A stretch of 6,604 bases of DNA from Longimicrobium sp. (GTDB lineage Bacteria > Gemmatimonadota > Gemmatimonadetes > Longimicrobiales > Longimicrobiaceae): contig JAUJMI010000215.1 in assembly GCA_030446945.1 (NCBI GenBank), positions 1-6,604 of the forward strand, written 5' to 3'. Made by a program: the position numbers and the translations under genes. Shown here piece after piece: positions 1 through 5,527 of this stretch. The stretch's first letter is position 1. Each line of letters opens with the position of its first letter. The notes under the pieces are model-generated. The model saw only the letters and a program-made list of their open reading frames with translations, did no database searches and was not told where the DNA came from.

Positions 1-744
1 CGCGTGGCGCTGGTCACCGGGGGCGGGCGTGGGCTGGGCGAGCAGATCGCGACGGGGCTGGCGCAGGCGGGTGCGTCGGTGGCGCTGGCGTCGCGGAAGC
101 GCGAGGCGTGCGAGGAGGTGGCGCGCGAGCTGGCCGAGACCCACGGCGTGCGCACGATGGCGCTGCGGCTGGACGTGACCTCGGAGGAGGAGGTGCGCGC
201 CGCGCTGGACGAGGCGGAGGTCGAGCTGGGGCTGGTGGACATCCTGGTCAACAATGCGGGGACCAGCTGGGGCGCACCCGCGGCCGAGATGCCGCTGGAG
301 GCGTGGCACAAGGTGATGGAGACCAACGCCACCGGCGCCTTTCTCTGCTCGCGCGAGGTGGGGCGCCGGCTGATCGAGCGCGCGGCGCCGGGCGCCATCC
401 TCAACATCGCCTCGGTGGCCGGCCTGCGCGGCTCGCAGCCGGAGCTGCTGGACGCCGCCGGGTACGCCGCATCCAAGGGCGCCGTCATCGCCCTCACGCG
501 AGACCTGGCGGTGAAGTGGGCGCGCCACGGCATTCGCGTCAACGCGCTCGCCCCCGGCTTCTTCCCCACGAAGATGACCGCCGGCGTGCTGGAGCAGGCG
601 GGAAAGCTTATCTCGGGCGCCGTCCCCTTCGGCCGCCTCGGCGGCGACGACGAGCTGATGGGGGCGGCGCTATTCTTGTTGTCGGCGGCGGGCGGGTACG
701 TGACGGGGCAGGTGCTGGCGGTGGATGGCGGGATGACGGCGTGA
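1..744 (+). CDS. SDR family NAD(P)-dependent oxidoreductase (5' end outside window)
   Basis: Classical short-chain dehydrogenase/reductase, a cytoplasmic NAD(P)(H)-dependent enzyme that interconverts a hydroxyl and a keto group. Counting from the GTG at 4, the cofactor-binding TGGGRGLG is at residues 5-12, NNAG at 83-86, the catalytic-tetrad Asn at 108 (ETNATG), Ser at 137 (IASVAG), and YAASK at 151-158 region with Tyr154 and Lys158. The PG motif after beta-6 is at 184-185 and the C-terminal DGG at 241-243. All catalytic residues are present. The frame is open to the window edge, and family members normally carry about 8-15 residues before the VALVTGG strand, so the GTG at 4 is probably internal and the true start lies upstream. 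The stop is TGA 742-744. Substrate is not decidable from motifs: FabG-like 3-oxoacyl reductases and sugar or gluconate dehydrogenases share them. The fadJ gene downstream makes an acyl thioester or related substrate plausible, which is inference only. Confidence 0.93.
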   Translation, partial: RVALVTGGGRGLGEQIATGLAQAGASVALASRKREACEEVARELAETHGVRTMALRLDVTSEEEVRAALDEAEVELGLVDILVNNAGTSWGAPAAEMPLEAWHKVMETNATGAFLCSREVGRRLIERAAPGAILNIASVAGLRGSQPELLDAAGYAASKGAVIALTRDLAVKWARHGIRVNALAPGFFPTKMTAGVLEQAGKLISGAVPFGRLGGDDELMGAALFLLSAAGGYVTGQVLAVDGGMTA

Positions 745-752
745 GAAAAGAA

Positions 753-843
753 AGTCCCAGGTGCTAAGTCCTGCGTGAACTGCGACAGGATTCGGCACAT
801 GGGCACTTAGCACTTAGCACAAGCACATAGCACTCAGCACTTC
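753..843. repeat. Inverted and tandem GCACTTA-type repeat in the SDR-fadJ spacer
   Basis: GTGCTAAGT at 761-769 is the reverse complement of ACTTAGCAC at 805-813, which occurs again at 812-820. From 803 to 843 the sequence is a degenerate run of about six 7-base units of form GCACNNA (GCACTTA, GCACTTA, GCACAA, GCACATA, GCACTCA, GCACTTC). A second small stem, TCCTG 769-773 with CAGGA 786-790, nests inside the larger one, so a transcript could fold over most of 761-813. There is no U-run, so it is not a canonical intrinsic terminator. The same words recur at 5265-5291. The fadJ ribosome binding site AGGAG (847-851) starts right after the last unit. Confidence 0.8.
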
Positions 844-857
844 CCCAGGAGCGTGTC

Positions 858-3026
858 ATGGCCACGATGGTGAGCGAGGAGACGGGCGCGCCCGTGCACA
901 TGGATGTGGAAGACGGGATCGCCATCATCCGCCTGGATCAGCCGGGGAAGCCGGTCAACGTCATCTCCGCTGACCTGGTTACGGCGATGGACGACATCCT
1001 CCGCCGCCTCGAAGAGGGCGAGGCGGATGCCAGCGTGCGCGCGGCCGTCATCCTCTCCGAGAAGAAGGGGACGTGGATCGCCGGGGCGGACATCGAGCAG
1101 TTCAAGGAGTTCCGCACCCCGGCCGACGCCGAGGCCGCCTCCCGCGCCGGCCAGCGGCTCCTCGACCGGCTCGAGAACCTGCGCGTTCCCGTCGTCGCGG
1201 CCATCGACGGGGTGGCGCTGGGCGGCGGGCTGGAGGTGGCGCTCGCCTGCACCTACCGCATCGCCAGCGACTCGCCCAAGACCAGGCTGGGGCTTCCCGA
1301 GGTGAACCTGGGGATCGTCCCCGGCGCGGGCGGCACGCAGCGGCTGCCGAGGCTGATCGGGGTGCGCGCCGCGCTCGACCTGATGCTCACCGGCAAGCAG
1401 CTGGACGGCCGCCGCGCCCGCGGCGCCGGCATCGTGGACGAAGTGGTCCCCGTCGCCATCCTCCCCGCCGTGGCGCGCCAGGTGGCCAACGACCTGGCGG
1501 AGGGCCGCAAGGAGCCGCGCGGCGCCGCCCGCCGCAGGTCGCCGCAGTGGATGGAGAACCTCCCCGGGATGCGCCAGCTCATCTTCAGCAAGGCGCGCCA
1601 GGGGGTGATGTCGAAGACCAAGGGACTCTATCCCGCGCCGCTCCGCCTCCTCGAAGTGGTGGAGAAGGGGCTGGACCGGGACCTGGCCGAGGGGCTGGAG
1701 CTGGAGGCGCGCGCGTTCGGCGAGTTGGCGGTGACGCCTGAGGCCCGCTCCCTGGTGCACCTCTTCTTCGCCACGACCGCGGCCAAGAACGATCCCGCGC
1801 TGGGCGAGACGGCCAAGCCCAAGAAGGTGGACCGCATCGCCGTGGTGGGCGCGGGCTTCATGGGCGCGGGGATCGCCGCCGCGTCGGCCGAGAGCGGGAT
1901 CAGGGTGCGCCTCAAAGACGTCAAGCCTGAGGCCGCCGCCAAGGGACTGAAGACGGCGCGTGACACCCTCATCAAACGGGCGAAGCGCAAGAAGGCGCGC
2001 GGCTTCGAGATCACCGCCCTCACCGACCGCGTGGAGGCGACCACCGAGTACACCGGCTTCCACTCCGCCGACGTCGTCGTCGAAGCGGTGTTCGAGGACG
2101 TCTCGCTCAAGCAGACCGTCATCCGCGACGTCGAGGCGAAGATCGGCGCGGGGACGGTGCTGGGCTCCAACACCTCCACCATCCCGATATCGACGCTGGC
2201 GGAGGCGGCGTCGCGTCCGGAGAACGTGATCGGGCTGCACTTCTTCTCCCCGGTCGAGAAGATGCCGCTGCTGGAGATCATCACGCACCCGGGGACGGCG
2301 GGGTGGGTGACGGCGACCTCGCACGCCTTTGGCAAGCAGATCGGCAAGACGCCCATCATCGTCAACGACGCGCCGGGCTTCTACGCCAACCGCATCCTCT
2401 CGCCGTACATGGCCGAGGCGGCGCTGCTGCTGGAGGAAGGGGTGCGGATGGAGGAGATCGACGCCGCCATGACCGGGTGGGGGTACCCCGTGGGCCCCAT
2501 CACCCTGTACGACGAGGTGGGGCTGGACGTGGCGCAGAAGGCGGGGAAGATCCTGGCCGCCGCCTTCGCGGACCGGATGCGGCCCAGCAGCGTCCTGGAC
2601 CGCATGGTGGCGGACGGGCGGCAGGGGCGCAAGAACGGCCGCGGCTTCTTCACCTACGACGAGGACGGCAAAAAGGGCACGCCGGACGAGTCGGTGTACG
2701 CCGTGATCGGCAGCCCGGCCGCCAAGACGCTCCCGCGCGCCGAGATCCAGGAGCGGCTGGGGCTGATGATGGTCAACGAGGCGCTGCGCACGCTGGAGGA
2801 GGGCGTCCTGCGCTCCGCCCGCGACGGCGACGTGGGCGCGGTGCTGGGGATCGGCTTTCCGCCCTTCCGCGGCGGCCCCTTCTGGTACGTCGACCAGACC
2901 GGCGCGGCCGCCGTGCTGGAGCGGATGCGCGCCCTGGAGGCCAGGCACGGCCCCCGCTTCGCCCCCGCGGCGCTGCTGGTGGAGCGCGCGGCGTCGGGGG
3001 AGCGCTTCTTCCCCGACGAGAGCTGA
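858..3026 (+). CDS. fadJ: FadJ-type bifunctional enoyl-CoA hydratase / 3-hydroxyacyl-CoA dehydrogenase (fatty acid oxidation complex alpha subunit)
   Basis: Cytoplasmic beta-oxidation enzyme that hydrates trans-2-enoyl-CoA to 3-hydroxyacyl-CoA and oxidises it with NAD+ to 3-ketoacyl-CoA. The 722 residues match the usual alpha-subunit length (about 710-730). The crotonase domain occupies about residues 15-200: oxyanion-hole region WIAGADIEQF 73-82, GGGLEV with catalytic Glu126, and GLPEVNLGIVPG with catalytic Glu148. A linker helix region follows. The NAD-binding domain has GAGFMGAG at 331-338. The dehydrogenase dyad is His461 (GLHFFSPVEKMP) and Glu473, 12 residues apart as in the family. The C-terminal helical domains include NDAPGFYANR 503-512 and GIGFPPFRGGPF 664-675; the latter reads closer to FadJ than FadB. 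The start ATG 858 is supported by AGGAG 847-851 with a 6-nt spacer. No thiolase partner (FadI/FadA) lies next to it in the window. The MBL hydrolase gene follows after 5 nt. Confidence 0.96.
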   Translation: MATMVSEETGAPVHMDVEDGIAIIRLDQPGKPVNVISADLVTAMDDILRRLEEGEADASVRAAVILSEKKGTWIAGADIEQFKEFRTPADAEAASRAGQRLLDRLENLRVPVVAAIDGVALGGGLEVALACTYRIASDSPKTRLGLPEVNLGIVPGAGGTQRLPRLIGVRAALDLMLTGKQLDGRRARGAGIVDEVVPVAILPAVARQVANDLAEGRKEPRGAARRRSPQWMENLPGMRQLIFSKARQGVMSKTKGLYPAPLRLLEVVEKGLDRDLAEGLELEARAFGELAVTPEARSLVHLFFATTAAKNDPALGETAKPKKVDRIAVVGAGFMGAGIAAASAESGIRVRLKDVKPEAAAKGLKTARDTLIKRAKRKKARGFEITALTDRVEATTEYTGFHSADVVVEAVFEDVSLKQTVIRDVEAKIGAGTVLGSNTSTIPISTLAEAASRPENVIGLHFFSPVEKMPLLEIITHPGTAGWVTATSHAFGKQIGKTPIIVNDAPGFYANRILSPYMAEAALLLEEGVRMEEIDAAMTGWGYPVGPITLYDEVGLDVAQKAGKILAAAFADRMRPSSVLDRMVADGRQGRKNGRGFFTYDEDGKKGTPDESVYAVIGSPAAKTLPRAEIQERLGLMMVNEALRTLEEGVLRSARDGDVGAVLGIGFPPFRGGPFWYVDQTGAAAVLERMRALEARHGPRFAPAALLVERAASGERFFPDES

Positions 3027-3031
3027 GCGCG

Positions 3032-4024
3032 GTGCCGGCCGCCGCCCCGCTGCAGGTGGCGCCCGGCGTCCACCGCGTCTCCGTGCCCCTGCCGTTCCCG
3101 CCGCGCGAGGTGGCGGCCTGGCTGCTGGAGGACGGCGCGGGGCACACGCTGGTGGACACGGGGATCGACACCCCGCCCGCCCGCGGCGCCCTGCGCGACG
3201 GCGCCGAGCGGCTGGGCGTCACCCCGGCCACGCTGCGCCACGTGGTGCTCACCCATGCGCACATCGACCACTACGGGCTGGCGGGTCCGGTGCGCGCCTG
3301 GAGCGGCGCCCGCGTGTGCATGCACGAGCGCGAGGAGGCCCTGATCCGCGCCTTCGTGGACGACTGGCCGGCGGAGCGGCACCGCGCCGCGGAGGAGTTC
3401 CGCGCGCACGGGGTGCCGGACGGGGTGGTGCCGGAGCTGATCGCCGCCACCGACCGCATCCACGCGCAGTACGAGGACTTCCGCCCAGACGACCTGCTGG
3501 CGGGAGAGCGCGGCGACCTGCCCGGCGGCGGCGGGTGGGAGTGGCTGCTGACGCCGGGGCACTCGCCGGGGCACGTGAGCGTGTATCACCCGGAGCGGCG
3601 CATCCTGATCGCGGGCGACCACGTCCTCCCGCGCATCTCCCCCAACATCGGCGCGGACCGCTACGTCCCCGACCCGCTCTCCGAGTACCTGGCCTCGCTC
3701 GCCCGCCTCCGCGACCTGCCGGTGGAGCTCGTCCTCCCCTCGCACGGCGAGCCCTTCGCCGATCTCGCGGCGCGCGTGGACGACATCGTGGCGCATCACC
3801 ACGAGCGCAACGAGCAGCTGCTGGCGCTGCTGGAGCGTCCCCGCAGCGCCTACGAGCTCGCGCTCCTCGTCTTCCCGGACCTTCCCGCAGACACGCGCCT
3901 GCACGCGCTTCGCGAGACGCTGGCGCACCTGGCGTACCTGGAGCGCGCGGCCCGCGTGGTGCGTGAGGGCGAGCGGGGTGCCCTCACCCCCGCGCGTTAC
4001 ACTCGCTGCCCCCTCCCCCGATAA
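3032..4024 (+). CDS. MBL-fold metallo-hydrolase with C-terminal winged-helix domain (LACTB2/glyoxalase II-like)
   Basis: Predicted zinc hydrolase of 330 residues if started at GTG 3032. Zinc-ligand motifs in order are THAHIDH at 74-80 (His75, His77, Asp79, His80), His177 in TPGHSPGH, Asp196 in AGDHVLP, and His238 in PSHGEP: a complete binuclear site. Residues about 250-310 (from HHHERNEQLLALL) look like the winged-helix tail of LACTB2-type proteins. No signal peptide is seen, so it is cytoplasmic. The frame stays open far upstream inside fadJ, but similarity begins only at about residue 8 (QVAPGVHRVSVPLPFP). GTG 3032, 5 nt after the fadJ stop with GAGAG at 3018-3022, is therefore the likely start; GTG 3056 is the alternative. 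The tight spacing implies co-translation with fadJ and suggests an acyl-thioester or lactone substrate, which is inference. The last roughly 20 residues, a basic tail after the winged helix, are encoded by repeat DNA and are probably not part of the ancestral protein. Confidence 0.9.
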   Translation: MPAAAPLQVAPGVHRVSVPLPFPPREVAAWLLEDGAGHTLVDTGIDTPPARGALRDGAERLGVTPATLRHVVLTHAHIDHYGLAGPVRAWSGARVCMHEREEALIRAFVDDWPAERHRAAEEFRAHGVPDGVVPELIAATDRIHAQYEDFRPDDLLAGERGDLPGGGGWEWLLTPGHSPGHVSVYHPERRILIAGDHVLPRISPNIGADRYVPDPLSEYLASLARLRDLPVELVLPSHGEPFADLAARVDDIVAHHHERNEQLLALLERPRSAYELALLVFPDLPADTRLHALRETLAHLAYLERAARVVREGERGALTPARYTRCPLPR

Positions 4025-4064
4025 CAGGAGACGGCTGCGCCCTCACGTTACCGAGAGAGGGGGC
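3963..4064. repeat. Hairpin-forming repeat overlapping the 3' end of the MBL hydrolase gene
   Basis: Two adjacent inverted repeats. The first is GTGAGGGC 3963-3970 with GCCCTCAC 3980-3987, a perfect 8-bp stem with a 9-nt loop, wholly inside the coding region. The second has 18-nt arms at 4008-4025 and 4047-4064 with 15 of 18 positions complementary and a 21-nt loop. GCCCTCAC occurs again in that loop (4039-4046). The hydrolase stop codon (4022-4024) lies in the left arm. Read as a minus-strand transcript, the three non-Watson-Crick positions all become G-U pairs and the 18-bp stem closes completely. Neither side has a T-run, so a standard terminator is not supported. Confidence 0.75.
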
Positions 4065-4173
4065 TGGAACTGCGGCAGGGGAGAACGGCGCGGGTTTCGC
4101 CAGGGTAGGCGTTGGGGAGAGGGTGGACGCGATGAATCGCGCCCCTACGCGAATCGGGCAGATGCATGCGTGC

Positions 4174-4205
4174 GCCCCTCCCCCAGGTAGTTTTGGGGGA
4201 GGGGC
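4174..4205. repeat. Perfect 12-bp hairpin upstream of the CoA-binding protein gene
   Basis: GCCCCTCCCCCA at 4174-4185 is exactly complementary to TGGGGGAGGGGC at 4194-4205, with an 8-nt loop. It sits 60 nt before the next start codon. No T-run follows on either strand, so it could be a REP-like dispersed element, an mRNA-stabilising or processing structure, or an atypical terminator. The rest of the spacer (4065-4173 and 4206-4254) contains only a short imperfect palindrome, CGCGAT 4128-4133 with ATCGCG 4136-4141. Confidence 0.75.
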
Positions 4206-4265
4206 AGCGAGGAACGAGCGGGGAGAGGGCCCGCCGGCCAACGCACCGAACCACAAGGAGATCGC

Positions 4266-4709
4266 ATGGAAGACTGGCGCAGCAACCTGGTGGAGTCGCC
4301 CGCCGAGATCGCGCAGCTCTGGCGCGAGACGCGGCGCATCGCGGTGCTGGGGATCAAGACGGAGGCGCAGTCGGGGCAGCCCGCCTTCTACGTTCCCGAG
4401 TACCTGCAGCGCGCCGGGTTCGACATCGTCCCGGTGCCGGTTTACTACCCGGACGCCACCGAGATCCTGGGCCAGCCCGTGTACCGCAAGGTGGCGGAGG
4501 TGCCGGGTGAGATCGACATGGTGAACATCTTCCGCCGCTCGCAGGACGTCGGCCCGCACGTGGACGACATCCTCGCCGCGCGCCCCAGGTCCGTCTGGAT
4601 GCAGAGCGGAATCCGCAACGAGGAAGCGGCCCGCCGCTTCGCCGAAGCCGGCATCCGCGTGGTGCAGGACCGCTGCGCGATGGTGGAGCACAGGCGCTCG
4701 GCGCGGTAG
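4266..4709 (+). CDS. CoA-binding protein (CoA_binding_2 / YccU-like Rossmann protein)
   Basis: Small soluble protein of 147 residues, the normal length for the stand-alone CoA-binding domain family. The N-terminal strand RRIAVLGIK (23-31) opens a Rossmann-like fold. YVPEYLQRAGFDIVPVPVYY (42-61) and the GQPVYRKVAEVPGEIDMVNIFR stretch (69-90) match the family core. VWMQSGIRNEEAARR (110-124) followed by VVQDRCAMVEH (132-142), with Cys137, is its C-terminal signature. These proteins are thought to bind CoA or acyl-CoA; the biological role of the single-domain form is largely unknown. The start ATG 4266 is preceded by AAGGAG 4255-4260 with a 5-nt spacer, a strong ribosome binding site. It lies 241 nt after the MBL hydrolase gene with hairpins between, so it may be transcribed separately. 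Presence beside fadJ fits a CoA-related role but does not prove one. Confidence 0.92.
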   Translation: MEDWRSNLVESPAEIAQLWRETRRIAVLGIKTEAQSGQPAFYVPEYLQRAGFDIVPVPVYYPDATEILGQPVYRKVAEVPGEIDMVNIFRRSQDVGPHVDDILAARPRSVWMQSGIRNEEAARRFAEAGIRVVQDRCAMVEHRRSAR

Positions 4710-4713
4710 AACA

Positions 4714-5145
4714 TCACACGGAGGCCACAGAGGGAGCTGCAAGACAACGAGAAAACCACTCCTGAACGGAGCGCTTCGCTGAACCCGCCTCGCCGCGGAC
4801 CTCGGGCGCGGAGTGAAGGAGACGGGCTCTCCTGTGCAATGCGATCCGTCCAATGTTCGGTAGCCGGTGTGTGGCGATGCACGGGATCGGACCTGCCCGG
4901 CACCGCTGTTGGACTGAAACGCGGTTCGCCGGGGTGCGCTTCGAGCCCAGCGTACTTGCATCCGAACCTGGGCCGGGGCGGTGAACGCGGCAGAGCCCGT
5001 CTCCTTCACTCCGCGCCAGGCGATCGCGTGGCCAGGGGTGCGGCGCGTGCGCTCCCTTCAGGAAGTGAGCTCTCTCCGGGGTTCTGCGTGAGCCCTGTTG
5101 CTCCTTCGCTTTTGTTCTTGCCGGTCCCTCCGCGTCTCTGTGTGA
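4714..5145. repeat. Large head-to-head imperfect inverted repeat with a perfect 26-bp core
   Basis: Positions 4805-4830 and 4992-5017 are perfect reverse complements over 26 bp, separated by 161 bp. Complementarity continues outward with gaps: CACTCCTGAACGGAGCGC at 4757-4774 pairs with the complement of 5049-5067 (one inserted base and one mismatch). The outermost TCACAC at 4714-4719 and GTGTGA at 5140-5145 are also inverted, with recognisable similarity between the adjoining GAG-rich stretches. The centre has nested stems: GTCCAA 4848-4853 with TTGGAC 4909-4914, and AGCCGGTG 4862-4869 with CACCGCT 4901-4907 (one bulge). No transposase or convincing reading frame lies inside. It looks like two inverted copies of a dispersed element or a MITE-like fold-back element; a structured RNA is possible. 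The tract visibly differs in base composition from the flanking genes. Confidence 0.8.
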
Positions 5146-5264
5146 GGCCGCTGTTGCTGTAACACCGGACGCCGCGAGGCCGGGGCTGAATCGCGCGTGG
5201 GGACGCTTCTCGCGGGAGGGCGCGGCGCACGGCGGCGGGGCAGGGGCATCGGCATCAATCCCTT
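5146..5264. other. Spacer without recognisable feature
   Basis: GC-rich non-coding stretch between the inverted repeat and the next repeat copy. Frames open here encode Arg/Ala/Gly-rich low-complexity peptides with no family resemblance. It shares TGAATCGCGC (5187-5196) with 4133-4142, which may be chance or another fragment of dispersed repeat. Confidence 0.5.
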
Positions 5265-5296
5265 GCACTTAGCACTCGGCACCCGGGACTTCCCGG
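5265..5296. repeat. Second copy of the GCACTTA-type repeat, opposite orientation to 753-769
   Basis: Three degenerate units run GCACTTA 5265-5271, GCACTCG 5272-5278 and GCACCCG 5279-5285, followed by GGACTT. The reverse complement of 752-769 reads ACTTAGCACCTGGGACTT. The same words appear here as ACTTAGCAC then CCGGGACTT, with about one extra 7-base unit between. CCGGG 5283-5287 with CCCGG 5292-5296 forms a short stem-loop followed only by TTGT, too weak to call a terminator. Confidence 0.7.
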
Positions 5297-5376
5297 TTGT
5301 AGGGCGTTCCCCTACGAGAGTGTCAGGGTGCCTCCGCGCCGTGCGCGGGGACGCCGTGGCGGGCGGGGGCGGGTGC

Positions 5377-5405
5377 TTGCCGGGCGCGCCAGCGAATGCT
5401 ATATG
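5377..5405 (+). promoter_or_regulatory. Possible sigma70-like promoter for the act operon
   Basis: TTGCCG (5377-5382) and TATATG (5400-5405) are separated by exactly 17 nt. Each hexamer matches the general bacterial consensus at four of six positions. The A/T-rich -10 stands out in very GC-rich surroundings. Initiation about 7 nt downstream would fall near 5412, at the start of the hairpin at 5408-5453, giving a leader of about 115 nt before actA. This is pattern matching only, and the native sigma preferences are unknown. Confidence 0.35.
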
Positions 5406-5407
5406 GG

Positions 5408-5453
5408 TGCATTCCGAAAGAGCCCCGCGGGCGAGGGGCTCGTTCGGAGTGCA
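5408..5453 (+). promoter_or_regulatory. Strong 19-bp hairpin in the presumed actA leader
   Basis: Arms 5408-5426 and 5435-5453 pair over 19 positions with an 8-nt loop (GCGGGCGA). In + strand RNA there are 17 Watson-Crick pairs, one U-G pair (5412 with 5449) and one A-G mismatch (5419 with 5442). No T-run follows. It could stabilise the 5' end of the mRNA, act as an attenuator or protein-binding site, or be another dispersed palindrome. No known riboswitch class is recognised. Confidence 0.65.
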
Positions 5454-5469
5454 GACGACCGCGCGCGAA

Positions 5470-5504
5470 CCGGCGAGCCCGCCGGCTCACGCTCCGTGCG
5501 GGCT
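5470..5504 (+). promoter_or_regulatory. Two mutually exclusive short stems before actA
   Basis: CCGGCG 5470-5475 pairs with CGCCGG 5480-5485 (4-nt loop), whereas AGCCCGC 5476-5482 pairs with GCGGGCT 5498-5504. The two stems overlap and cannot form together, an arrangement compatible with a switch. Short GC-only stems arise easily by chance at this base composition, so weight is low. The actA start at 5528 follows without a clear ribosome binding site. Confidence 0.3.
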
Positions 5505-5527
5505 GAGGTGTTCTCCGCAAGCAGACC

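Noticed and set aside
803..843. CRISPR-like or integron-like array
   Set aside because: Units are only 7 bases with no spacers, no Cas genes and no integrase nearby.
834..2948. 704-residue open frame on the minus strand opposite fadJ
   Set aside because: Antisense frame kept open by high GC at third positions; the protein is His/Arg/Gly/Leu-rich with no domain, while the + strand has an unmistakable full-length fadJ.
2303..3031. In-frame upstream extension of the MBL hydrolase through the fadJ 3' end
   Set aside because: The extension is Arg/Gly/Ala-rich and lies in another frame of fadJ. MBL-family similarity starts only after GTG 3032.
2654..3928. 424-residue minus-strand frame opposite the MBL hydrolase and the fadJ end
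   Set aside because: Same shadow effect; low-complexity composition and no recognisable motif.
3963..4205. Intrinsic terminators after the MBL hydrolase gene
   Set aside because: Stable stems exist but none is followed by a T-run on either strand, so a rho-independent terminator call is not supported.
4831..4991. tRNA or known riboswitch in the centre of the inverted repeat
   Set aside because: Nested stems are present but there is no cloverleaf, no CCA-type acceptor end and no conserved motif of a known riboswitch class.
3984..5009. 341-residue minus-strand frame across the spacers and the CoA-binding gene
   Set aside because: It crosses two repeat regions and a real + strand gene, and shows no family resemblance.
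4839..5162. 107-residue + strand frame inside the large inverted repeat
   Set aside because: It runs through both the loop and the right arm of the repeat, has no ribosome binding site and no recognisable domain.
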